Assembly (NCBI GenBank): GCA_001970955.1
Contig: MPUH01000055.1
Coordinates: 1 to 64,000 of the forward strand
DNA: 64,000 nucleotides
Direction of reading: 5' to 3'
Source of the DNA: Stentor coeruleus
Taxonomy: Eukaryota > Ciliophora > Heterotrichea > Heterotrichida > Stentoridae
Below the pieces are notes generated by a model. It saw nothing but the letters and a program-made list of their open reading frames with translations, made no database searches and had not been told where the DNA came from. Positions 51,532 through 60,859 of the stretch are shown piece after piece. Position numbers and translations under genes: made by a program. How positions within the stretch are numbered: position 1 is the stretch's first letter; each line of letters begins with the position of its first letter.

Positions 51532-53460
51532 ATGAAAGTATCGTTTAGTAGCACAGATGTTAGTATGTCTCGTAGTAAATCTAGAAAACGCTATGCATCT
51601 GTGAGGATTATGGACAATTATAAGATTTCTAGAGATAGTTGTCAGATGAGTCTTGGGATTTTACCCAACAAAAAAATTATTGAAAAAATTAGAGAGAGAA
51701 AAAATGTGAATAAACAAAAAATTAACCCANTCTTGGGATTTTACCCAACAAAAAAATTATTGAAAAAATTAGAGAGAGAAAAAATGTGAATAAACAAAAA
51801 ATTTATTTTAGAATATGTTTGGAGAGGAAAAACAACACCGGCTTTCCAGGACTCGTTCAACAACTTTTGGATCTAAAANAACCCAAAACTAGCATGGATT
51901 GTAGTTAAAATGTATATATTACCAATGTTTGGAGAGGAAAAACAACACCGGCTTTCCAGGACTCGTTCAACAACTTTTGGATCTAAAAACCCCGGCACCC
52001 ATTTAAAAAACCCTGAAAAACTCAGTGACAAGGTTAGAAAGCTTGTAAAAAAAGCTGAAGAAACATTAGAAAAGTTAAAAATCAAACTGGAACACACACA
52101 AAAAGCAACGCAAAATATGAAAAAATCTCTTCAAAAGGTGGGAATAACGAAAATACAAAGCGAAACAGTTAAAAAAACTCAAAAACACTATTTATCAAGT
52201 CTAAAAAGCATTCTACTACAGCAAGAACTCAAAATTTCTCTAGAAATAAGAGAAAAGCTTCAGTTGCAAAAAACGATTCCTGAGATTTGCCTTAAAAAAG
52301 AAAAAATCAGCACCAGCCTCAAGACAAAAATTCAAGAAAACACTGAGCTTTTCAACTTAACTTCCCAATTCAATCACTTTTTTTTATTACTAAACATGAA
52401 AAATAGTATTATTGGAGAAAGTCTTAAAGGGCTTTTTGAGTCTTATACAAACATATCATCAACCCGAGGTTTAGAAGATAAACTCAACCTTTTGATAAAA
52501 TTCTTATCTGACTATGCTAAAAATTTATCCATAAACGAATTACAAAACTCAGAAATCACAAAGTTTATTTTACCTTTTATACTAAAAACAATCTACTCAA
52601 ATATTAATTATTCAACACAAAGGGAAAAAATTGTAAATGAAATAAGGAAATTTCGCACAGCCATTCTTGGTAAAGTTAATAATATGATCCAAGAAATCAG
52701 TTTAAACAATGAAAAAAGTGAAGGATTTATAAGAAATAAAATACTTATAAAGAAAAAAATAAACGAATTTTCTGAAGAGTATCAAAAAACTAAACTTCAA
52801 CTTGTTGAAGTTAATAAAATCAATGAGGTAAATAAAAAATATGTGGAAAAAATATGTGAAGATTGTAATGGGGTGTTTATTGAAGGGGAAAATTATAATT
52901 GGTCATGTAAAAAACATCCTAGTCAATGGAATGGGACTATTTATTGGTGTTGTGGGAAAATGATACAAAATACGATTGGATGTTTAAGGCAAAAACATCA
53001 TGTTAGTGATAAAAATAAGATTGGAGAAGCTAAAAATGAATATAAAGCGTATGAAGATATGAAAATTTATTGTGTGAATTGTCGGAAAAATGGACATTTA
53101 GCTAGGGATTGTATTTTAGATCCTAATGGTAATAATAAGACTAGGTCGCTGACAAGAATTAAAAGCAAGGATGAGAGGATTGCATATGGAAAAGTTTATG
53201 AGGTTTATAAAAAACATAGGAAAATGTTTAGAAATCCAAAAATTCAGATTGGTGTACAAGATTTTAAGGAATCTTTGTGGTCTGAGCATAAGGAAAAAAA
53301 GATTAAAAGTAGAGATATAAGCTTAGAATCTAAAGAGACGGGGAGTTTAGTTACTATTAATCAGATGGTTCAAGAAGATACTGGAGGGTTTAGAGATTAT
53401 TTTCCGGAATTAAGTAGAAGGGTGTTGAAAATTAAAATTGATAAGAATGTGAGTTTTTGA
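51532..53460 (+). CDS. Coiled-coil protein with zinc knuckle, split by assembly gaps
   Basis: Two frames join. Contig text ending KQKINP at 51729 and text resuming at 51880 share the six bases aaccca; merging them gives KQKINPKLAWIVVKMYILPM in one frame, about 590 residues from ATG 51532 (MKVSFSSTDVSMSRSKSRKR). The 51730-51879 insert is a variant piece flanked by N. The body is helical and basic, with coiled coil at about 105-180. Near the C-terminus are a zinc-binding-type stretch (CEDCNGV, SCKKHPSQWNG, YWCCGK, KHHVSD) and a CCHC knuckle (CVNCRKNGHLARDC, Cys-x2-Cys-x4-His-x4-Cys), suggesting RNA or protein binding. ATG 51910 or 51925 is an alternative shorter start. Confidence 0.6.
51651..51803. 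repeat. 73-bp duplication around N gap 51730
   Basis: Positions 51651-51723 recur at 51731-51803. After the first copy comes a six-base tail aaccca and then N. The second copy continues with a different sequence. Confidence 0.85.
51815..51988. repeat. 64-bp duplication around N gap 51879
   Basis: Positions 51815-51878 recur at 51925-51988 with N at 51879 after the first copy. Together with the 51730 gap this brackets a misplaced variant contig. Confidence 0.85.
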
Positions 53461-53789
53461 TAGATTGCGAAATTGATTATATAATTTTTGGAATTTACTT
53501 AATAAATGAAATTATGTAGGATATGAATATTAAAAAAATATTTGGATTGTTTAGGTATTTTTATGTGAGTTTTTCAAGCTTTATCATAGAATTTTACGGC
53601 ATTTTTAAGTGTACACAAATAATTTTTTTAATTAAATAATAGTCCATAATATCTATTTCGATACCATAACACTCTTTATTATTACACTCCTATAAAAATT
53701 CAATCATATTAAAATTAATTATAATTCCTTATATGAAAAAAAAATACTCCACAGCCTACCAGCCTAAAATCTGCAAACTGTCAATCTTA
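53461..53789. other. Convergent intergenic spacer
   Basis: About 330 bp of A+T-rich 3' flank. The frame at 53733-53936 is a shadow of the next gene's antisense. Confidence 0.55.
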
Positions 53790-54800
53790 TTAAAACTGTT
53801 TCGTCCTTGGTATTTCCTCTCTAATTTTCACAGTCAGTTCATTCCTAAAATACTCAATCCCCGTGACAAAATCCGCAGCTGTTTTAGTTTCTTCCACCAT
53901 TTCCCTATATTTAATTCTCTTAATCACTTCATCTAGTTTAAAAAAAAACATTTGACTCATAATCGGCATAATAAAATCAACTCTCTGTATTTCTTCAAAC
54001 ACAATTTTTCCAAATTTCCCTTCAAGAGCAGCTCTAATACAAATCCCTGAATAATTTTTCCTTTGTATCTTTTCTTCCACATATAAACTTGCATCTTTAT
54101 AAAGCTGGACTTCTGATTGTGAATTTAATAAAGAGAAATTTCCTAAAAAACCTGCAGATTCAATAAGTTCAGCTATAGCTCTCCAACTAGAACAATCAGA
54201 AACTCCACTAAAACGATCATATCCAATTGCGATATTACAAAGTATAGAATTTATCCCAGTACGGTGAACTGAAAATATTGTTAACATATCTTCTAAGTAA
54301 CTTCCTATTTCTTGTTCATTTCCAGCCATTAGAGAATCACTACCTTGGTCAACTATTATAATAAGGTCAATGTTATGAGTTTCACATATTATTTTATATG
54401 CTTCTGAAAGGTTTTTAGGTCCAATTCTTTCTGTACAATAAATTGGGATATTAAGATCTAAAGTATTTTGGAACCATTCTGAAAGGTATTTTTCTGGGAA
54501 GTATTCTTTAGATTTTGTCCCGGAAGAGGAGAATTCGCTGTTGTGATGGACTTTGTAGAGGACAGGCGATTGGCTGATACCCTGGTCACGATAAATAACT
54601 TCAGCTGTTGAACTTTTGAGAGATGCTAGGGACATGTTGCATAAATGAACCTCTTTGCCTTGATTTTTTATAGAAAAATAAAGGGGAAGGGTATGAAGGA
54701 GGTTAAAGCCACCCTCACAACCAATTAGTAAAATAGAAGAACTAAGGGCTATGGTCGACCAAATCTCGGGAATCAGCCTAGAACCGAAATATTTTTCCAT
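53790..54800 (-). CDS. DUF1152-like protein
   Basis: 336 residues, no intron. It opens with SSSILLIGCEGGFNLLHTLPLYFSI (17-41), a Rossmann-like strand, a glycine-rich turn and a helix. DLIIIVDQGSDSLMAGNEQE follows near residue 145, matching the VDxGxDxLxxGxE motif I associate with the DUF1152 family, and later ICIRAALEGKFGKIVFEEIQ. DUF1152 is known to me mainly from bacteria and archaea, of unknown function. A eukaryotic copy is less usual and could be an old transfer or an overlooked family branch. No membrane span was seen. Catalysis is not assigned. Confidence 0.55.
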   Translation of the reverse strand: MEKYFGSRLIPEIWSTIALSSSILLIGCEGGFNLLHTLPLYFSIKNQGKEVHLCNMSLASLKSSTAEVIYRDQGISQSPVLYKVHHNSEFSSSGTKSKEYFPEKYLSEWFQNTLDLNIPIYCTERIGPKNLSEAYKIICETHNIDLIIIVDQGSDSLMAGNEQEIGSYLEDMLTIFSVHRTGINSILCNIAIGYDRFSGVSDCSSWRAIAELIESAGFLGNFSLLNSQSEVQLYKDASLYVEEKIQRKNYSGICIRAALEGKFGKIVFEEIQRVDFIMPIMSQMFFFKLDEVIKRIKYREMVEETKTAADFVTGIEYFRNELTVKIREEIPRTKQF

Positions 54801-55906
54801 GATTTTTATTAGATAATATCATTAATATAGTTGATTATCTTGTATTTTGTATTGTCGCTTGTATTTTTTAATCAAAAATACTTATTTTATATGCAATTTT
54901 AAGTTAAGGGTTATAAAATTATTGTAAATTAAAATTGTTATTATTATCTCATGCAAAATTTTTAGTCTTATGATAAACTATAAGCTTTATATATTGTAAG
55001 TTCAATATATTAAGCCTAATTATAAGTTATAAAAATAGAAATAAATACTTTTTATAATTTCTAGTAATGTTTTAGCCTATCTTCAATAGATATAAAGAAT
55101 AGTTTTCTTTTAGATATCAGCTCTAAACCTTTCTTATTATTTATGTACCTTCATTAGCATGGCTAAATGATATTTTCTTCTTACAAATTTCGATTCATCA
55201 ATTCGAATCCTAATTTTATCTTACCTATTATTTCATCTTCATCACAAGATTTGAAAATATAATTTCTTCAGTCTTTAGAGATCTGAACTGTCTTATTTTA
55301 CCCTCTTGTTGCAAAAAATTACATTTTATAACTTTGTTAATCTAAAAAAAAAAACTAAAATAATCTTTTCAAATAAAGTTTTAGAATTAAAGAATACTCT
55401 TCTGTACCAAAAACTTTTCAAAATGACTAAAATTATTCTTAGCCCATTTGAAAAACATTCTGCATCTTTTTCAGTATAAAATTCGTATTTCTCCACTTAA
55501 TACTCTGGTCTATAAAAAACCCAGGATTTATGACGAATTTCCTAATCATGATAAATCTAATAACAAATCATATAAACCTAATCATGATAAATCTAATAAC
55601 AATACACATAAACCTAATCCACCCATATCATCTTTATAATACTCTAAAACTCTAACTTACCTTCACATCCATATATAATTCACAATATCCACAAATCTAA
55701 AACATAAAAACCAAAAAATCCTCACTTTTCTGAACAAAACACGCTGAATCTGACTAAATTTTTAAATAACAAAAATTCTTTACAAATAAACCCATCACTT
55801 AAATCATCTTACAACCCTCCAACAACAAAATTATCCAATAAACTCATATAAAACCTAAGCACTTATATAAAATCAAAAAAAAAACTAATAATAAAAAAAA
55901 TTTCAA
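54801..55906. other. Intergenic with relic bits and 36-bp repeat
   Basis: The minus strand near 55210-55320 reads EGKIRQFRSLKTEEIIF and, in another frame, DEDEIIGKIKLGFELMNRNL, a possible coiled-coil relic. A 36-bp repeat occurs at 55541-55619. Otherwise nothing was seen. Confidence 0.4.
55541..55619. repeat. 36-bp tandem repeat, about 2.2 copies
   Basis: Units 55541-55576 and 55577-55612, with part of a third, encode in one frame an imperfect NHDKSNN-K/T-x-KP repeat. The enclosing frame 55448-55639 has no convincing start or upstream exon, so a gene is not called. Confidence 0.75.
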
Positions 55907-56536
55907 ATGCAGTCAATAACCTCTGTAACAACTACTTAGAAACCAGAAATTCGTAAGTGGCTTCGTACACGAGGCAAGCAAAATTATATTGATTTTGATG
56001 ATGATGAAAGAATGAAACTCATGAAATACTTCAAATCCTTAGATCAAGAAAGAAAAGGTTCGATTGGATGTAAAGAATTAGAAGAGCCACTAATTGCTTT
56101 AGGAATCGCTGATAATCGTCAACAAGTTGAAGAAATGATTAGAAGTGTTGATGTTGATGATTCAGGGCAAATTGAATTTGAAGAGTTTTTAAGTATTGTT
56201 AAAGGCAAAAAAGATAATGCGCCGATAACGAAATTTTTTAAAGGACTTATTGATGGAAAACTTATAAAAGATTCAAAAGTTCTTCCTTTTAGAACAGTTG
56301 TAAGTTCATATAGAAGGAAAATGATATTAAAAGCTTTTGTTGGGGAGGAGAAAAAAGAAAAAGAAAAGGGTGAAAAAATCATGAAAGCTTTTGCAAGATC
56401 GATTTCTACTAATAAAAAAGCCCGGAGTTCGATTGAAGATGCGTATTTGGGTGAAGCCAAACTCATTTTCCCGAAATACAAGCGGATTTTCGATGAAGGG
56501 ATTGCAAGTCCTATGAAAAACCGTAGTTTTCTATAA
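55907..56536 (+). CDS. Two-EF-hand calcium-binding protein, two exons
   Basis: 204 residues. ATG 55907 gives a six-codon first exon (MQSITS), the 15-nt intron is 55925-55939 (GTAACAACTACTTAG), then KPEIRKWLRTRGKQN. EF loops are at 41-52 (DQERKGSIGCKE) and 77-88 (DVDDSGQIEFEE); the second is canonical, the first lacks some ligands. It resembles the N-lobe of centrin/calmodulin followed by a basic helical tail (FRTVVSSYRRKMIL, EEKKEKEKGEKIMKAFARS). A calcium-regulated adaptor is likely. The divergence of the tail prevents a closer call. Confidence 0.85.
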
Positions 56537-56664
56537 TAATGTAGTAATTATCATTAGATTTCACATATAAAAACTCCATAAATCTTTAAAAATTGTGTAA
56601 AAACTTAAAAGTTTGTATGAAATATTGAAGATCATGACGTTATTATATTATTACCTACATTTGA

Positions 56665-58191
56665 ATGTTAGGAAAGCCTACATTTATTCGTGTTAAAAGA
56701 TTAAAACCGGTAGATAAAAGCAATACCAGACATAGTCAAAATAGTACTTACACTAATGAAAATACAAGACTTGATGATCAAACATCTTCTATTCATAAAA
56801 TCAAAATTTCTAATTTAAAAGCAAAAACTGATCATCTAACTACAGAAATCTCATCAACTTCTAGGACAAGACTTTCTGGATTCCATACATCAAAAGCTGT
56901 AAAAAAATTCTCACTTTCAATACATAGTCCTGCTTCTAAAACTCCTCGTACTTCAAGAGTAAAAGTTGTTTCTATGACTTTACCCCCAAATTCAAATATT
57001 GAATACCCTATCACACCATTAGAAACTATTGAACGTTTAAGACCTTGGCTTTCAGAAGGAGAACTTAGCGAAATTTTCGAATTTAAAGAAATTTACTTTT
57101 TAGGAATCGGGGCTAAAAAAATCAAATCTGACCCAAAACAAGCAAATTTTGGTTATGATAATGATAAAGGTGAATATAAAGTTATATGTGGTGATCATAT
57201 ATATTATCGTTATCAAATCTTAGCAATCCTAGGCACCGGAGCTTTTGGGCAGGTCTGTAAATGTTTAGACCACAAAACAAAGGAAATACTAGCAATCAAA
57301 ATAATCAAAAACAAGAAAAAATATAACAAACAAGGAATGGTCGAGATTAAATTGTTACAAAAGATGAAAGATAACGACCCAAACGATATGAGAAATATCG
57401 TTAGGATAAAAGGGAATTTTTTATTTAGAAACCATCTTTGCATTGTATTTGAATTGCTTTCAATCAACCTATATGAGCTCATGAAACTAAATAAATTCCA
57501 AAGACTTCCTTTGAATATTATTCACAGATTTGCTTTACAAATATTAACTGGACTTGAATATGCAGGATCTATGGGGATTATTCATTGTGATTTAAAGCCA
57601 GAGAATATTTTATTAAGACATTTAAACAATTCTGCTATAAAAATCATAGATTTTGGCTCAGGATGTTATGAAAATGAGAAAATTTATACATATATACAAT
57701 CAAGATTTTATAGAGCTCCTGAGATTATGCTTGGAATTCCATATACTTGTTGTATAGATATGTGGAGTTTAGGTTGTATATTAGTAGAATTATATATTGG
57801 TATCCCTTTATTTCCAGGAGAAAATGAAAATGAACAGTTTTTAAGGATTATGGAAGTTATTGGCTTACCTCCTACTCATGTTTTAGAAAAAAGCTCTAGG
57901 AAAGGAATGTTTTTTGAAAATAACAAACCGAAAATCATCCCGAATTCTAGAGGGAAAATAAGATTTCCAGGGACGAAAACTTTGGAGAATATTATTTCGA
58001 CTGAAGATTGGAAATTTTTAGAGTTTATTAAAGAAATACTTGTTTGGGACCCGAGAATTAGATTGACAGCTAGAGAAGCTTTGAAACATTTTTGGATTGT
58101 CCAGAATTTGGAGAAAACATCGACGAGTTGTCCAAGAAAAAAAAGATTGATTAAGTCGTTTATTGATCCAAGAGATATTGAAGATGGTTAA
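56665..58191 (+). CDS. DYRK2-class dual-specificity protein kinase
   Basis: 508 residues, no intron. The disordered basic N-terminus is followed by a NAPA-like segment (ITPLETIERLRPWLSEGELS; EIYFLGIGAKKI, 116-153) and the DYRK homology box GYDNDKGEYKVICGDHIYYR (163-182). The kinase core has Gly loop GTGAFGQV (190-197), Lys212, HCDLKPEN (307-314), DFG (329-331) and the autophosphorylated activation loop Y-T-Y (341-343) followed by IQSRFYRAPE. The class 2 (DYRK2/3/4) signature is complete. Catalysis: Ser/Thr phosphorylation after tyrosine autophosphorylation in translation. Roles in the family include condensate control, cell cycle and cytoskeleton. All catalytic residues are present. Confidence 0.95.
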   Translation: MLGKPTFIRVKRLKPVDKSNTRHSQNSTYTNENTRLDDQTSSIHKIKISNLKAKTDHLTTEISSTSRTRLSGFHTSKAVKKFSLSIHSPASKTPRTSRVKVVSMTLPPNSNIEYPITPLETIERLRPWLSEGELSEIFEFKEIYFLGIGAKKIKSDPKQANFGYDNDKGEYKVICGDHIYYRYQILAILGTGAFGQVCKCLDHKTKEILAIKIIKNKKKYNKQGMVEIKLLQKMKDNDPNDMRNIVRIKGNFLFRNHLCIVFELLSINLYELMKLNKFQRLPLNIIHRFALQILTGLEYAGSMGIIHCDLKPENILLRHLNNSAIKIIDFGSGCYENEKIYTYIQSRFYRAPEIMLGIPYTCCIDMWSLGCILVELYIGIPLFPGENENEQFLRIMEVIGLPPTHVLEKSSRKGMFFENNKPKIIPNSRGKIRFPGTKTLENIISTEDWKFLEFIKEILVWDPRIRLTAREALKHFWIVQNLEKTSTSCPRKKRLIKSFIDPRDIEDG

Positions 58192-58228
58192 ATTGTGAAT
58201 TAAATATATAAATTTACAAATTGTGGAT

Positions 58229-58284
58229 ACTCTGGTAGCCACAAACTCCTAGAAAGGTGGCTGGGCTTACCTTTAAGTGAGAGT
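58229..58284. ncRNA. Nested hairpin, possible structured RNA
   Basis: Three helices nest in order: ACTCT/AGAGT (58229-58233 with 58280-58284), GGT/ACC (58234-58236 with 58269-58271) and AGCCAC/GTGGCT (58037 numbering avoided; 58237-58242 with 58257-58262), with a 14-base loop. The stretch is clearly less A+T-rich than its surroundings and starts 38 bases after the kinase stop. It could be a 3' UTR element of the kinase mRNA or a small RNA. The strand is not decided. It starts ATACTCTGG like U5 snRNA, but the conserved U5 loop and an Sm site are absent, so that is not claimed. Confidence 0.3.
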
Positions 58285-58465
58285 TAAATTCATAACATAT
58301 GCGAAATTTATATAGTTGATAAGATTTTTTTTTATATGAGGATTGGAGATATTGGTAAAAAAATATTCTTTTTGGTAGTTGGATTGATATTATGAATTAT
58401 TAGGTGCTAGTGGAAAGAATATAAGTCTTTTAATTTATTATTAAAGAAAATTTTTTTTTATTCTT

Positions 58466-58615
58466 TTAGATGTGACAAGGGGCTTTTTTGGGCTGATAAC
58501 TTTATAGATTTTTTTGATAAGGTTTTCAGTTATAGATAAAATCTGTACTAATCATGAGTTTATGAGTAAGATTACAGATAGGGCATTTTTTTATAAAATC
58601 ATAATTTTCAAACAC
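58466..58615 (-). pseudogene. Possible zinc-finger relic
   Basis: The minus strand reads VFENYDFIKKCPICNLTHKL then MISTDFIYN, a stop, KPYQKNL, a stop, SYQPKKAPCHI. CPIC and a later Cys-His suggest a RING- or zinc-type fragment. It is short and interrupted, so chance is possible. Confidence 0.2.
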
Positions 58616-59668
58616 TGCCGAGATTAAATTTTTTCTTAACTATAACTTAAGAATATGAAAAATAGGATGCTAAGAATATTTTATTTTTAAGAACTGTAGA
58701 AATCTCCCAATCTTAGAGAAATGATATTTGCGGATATAAATATCTAATTAGCAATTAATACTTTAAAGTACTTAGTATTTACTTTAAAAAAAAAAGCTAA
58801 AATTCATAAGGAAAAATACATATTTTTCTCTTCCATATTTGAAATACCGAAACTTGATAAGTAATATTTGGGTTTAAGGATTTCAATAGCTTCAAAACAT
58901 AAGATCTTTATATCTTTCACAGTAAAATTTTACCATTTAGCACTCACTTCACTGAAACATCATTAAATTTTCTTCATATGAATAATTTTCTGATAATCAC
59001 AAGCGCAAGTTTTCTTATATAGCGTAGTTAATCAATAGTTAGGAATTATCGCTTGACTATTGTCCAGCCCTTGTTAAAGTTTTCTTATATAACAATATAT
59101 TTTATTAAAATCTTCTTTGACTAATAAAAAAACTGCTTTCTTATAAGTCGATTCATATAATAACACAACAAAAAATTAAAAATCTAATCTTCAAGTATTT
59201 AAACTTTTTATCCTAAAATCTTCTTAACAAAACATAATATTTTCAACAGTTCCTAAAAATTAAACCCAAAGAGATTTATAAAACCTTTTATTATAAAAAT
59301 AAATATATACCATAGTTAACCCTTAATTCTTTTTGCTTTATAATATTTTAATTCAAACACTTAATAAATACATTAAAATCGCCTAAGACAAAAAATGTAT
59401 AAAGTTTCAGTAAATGCAACTTTTCAGCTAATGAAGTAAATACTTATACTAATATGATGGCTTTCTATCAGAATCCTATTTTTTAACTATCTTTACAATA
59501 TTTATTTTGATACATATAAAAGCTTCCTGTCTATAATATCCCTTTCACTTTTTTTGTTTTTAGTTTGCTTTACTTGAAATCTACACCCTATAATCAATTC
59601 AAACTTGTTGTTATTGTTCTTAGTATTAATTCATATAACTAAGTCCACTCAGAATACCTTTAAAAAAT

Positions 59669-60364
59669 ATGGAGTCTTACGACGGGTCCATGAGGAATGA
59701 CGAAGCTCTAGACAATAGTAGCACGTCTACCGAATGTTACTCAACAGAGAGCTCTGATGATAACTCTGAATTATCATATAAGCTTCTTAAAATATCTGAA
59801 AACGAGCAGAAACTAATCCCTACAACTCCAAAAAGCACACCCGACATAAACAAAAGAAAAAAGCAACTCAAAAGGTGGACTGCCCAAGAAGACACTTATT
59901 TATTAGAACTATTCAATCAGCTTGGTAATAATTGGGAAAAAATCGCTGAAAAAATGCCAGGAAGGGCAACTAGTGGTGTTAAGAATAGATTCTATTGGAT
60001 TTGTAAAAGTTCACTTCCTGCTCAAACTGTACATAAACTAAAGCAATCAACCATGTTACAAAAAATGTATAAAGCCCCAAAAAACAACTCGGAATTATTC
60101 CGAAAAATGAACAATTATATTAGAGAAGAGTGTTTAGTCTATAACTTTTTAGATTTAGATAAACCTCCTGGATATACCGAACTTGTATATAAACTGAAAA
60201 TGACCCCGATTGACCTTGAAAACCATGCGAAAATGCAGATTTTAGTAGAAAAAGCCCACCAGTTGTATGTTTCTTGTGAAAAAGCAAAAGAAAACCTTGC
60301 ATCACTTCAAGGATCCTACTTGAAGCAGAATGACGATTGTACAAATTTGTATAAAGATAGTTAG
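59669..60364 (+). CDS. Single Myb/SANT-domain protein
   Basis: 231 residues, no intron. An acidic Ser-rich N-terminus is followed by one Myb repeat at about 68-112: RWTAQEDTYLLELFNQLGNN, WEKIAEKMPGRATSGVKNRF and YW, with Trp70, Trp89 and an aromatic third position (FYW). The GRATSGVKNRFYW recognition helix is close to R2/R3-type Myb repeats. Only one repeat is present, so it may be a telomere/chromatin SANT protein or a Myb transcription factor that binds as a dimer. The C-terminus is helical without a named domain. Nuclear DNA binding is inferred. Confidence 0.85.
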   Translation: MESYDGSMRNDEALDNSSTSTECYSTESSDDNSELSYKLLKISENEQKLIPTTPKSTPDINKRKKQLKRWTAQEDTYLLELFNQLGNNWEKIAEKMPGRATSGVKNRFYWICKSSLPAQTVHKLKQSTMLQKMYKAPKNNSELFRKMNNYIREECLVYNFLDLDKPPGYTELVYKLKMTPIDLENHAKMQILVEKAHQLYVSCEKAKENLASLQGSYLKQNDDCTNLYKDS

Positions 60365-60859
60365 TGTTTAATATAATAAAATATTATTTGATTTTTATGA
60401 TTAAAATTTGTTTTTAAACCAATAGATTTATTTCGATTATATAAGTATTTATTGTAATAGATGTGTAAAACGCAATATTATAGGTATTTAGATATAGGAA
60501 AAAAAAAATTCAAGGGTTTGTATGGATTTAAACTTGTTGAAAAGTTTTATATTTTTTAAAACAAATATTGAGAGGAAATTTTTTTTTTGTATAGTGAAAG
60601 TTTTACATTTCCCGAAAAGGTTTAATTTCTGCTAGTAAAATCCTATAAATTTTTCATTATAAAATCTACCTAAAACTCATAAAATCACATACTTTACTAA
60701 AGTATAGGGACATAAAATAATCATCTAAATACCTCCAAAAACTATAAATTTTATTTCAAAGCATAAAAAAATACCCAATAAGAATCAACTTTTACTCCCT
60801 TTCAAAATTTTCTCTCCAAAGAACAAGTTCTCATATTTTAAAAGAAAATAAAAATTATT
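60365..60859. other. Intergenic spacer, no gene seen
   Basis: About 500 bp of A+T-rich promoter DNA. No element was recognised. Confidence 0.55.

Larger units (their letters stand above)
58192..59668. other. Long intergenic with hairpin and zinc-finger relic
   Basis: The first 100 bp hold a nested hairpin (58229-58284). Positions 58466-58615 carry a minus-strand relic. The rest, about 58620-59668, shows no protein-like frame. An inverted CAATAG/CTATTG pair near 59031-59063 is weak. Confidence 0.45.

Noticed and set aside
52855-53150. Retroelement gag remnant (CCHC knuckle)
   Set aside because: No polymerase, protease or terminal repeats nearby, and the rest of the protein looks like an ordinary host coiled-coil gene.
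55190-55225. tRNA gene (ATTCGAATCC resembles a B box)
   Set aside because: No acceptor stem or anticodon arm can be built around it.
58228-58284. U5 snRNA gene
   Set aside because: Only the first nine bases resemble U5. The conserved loop and Sm site are missing.
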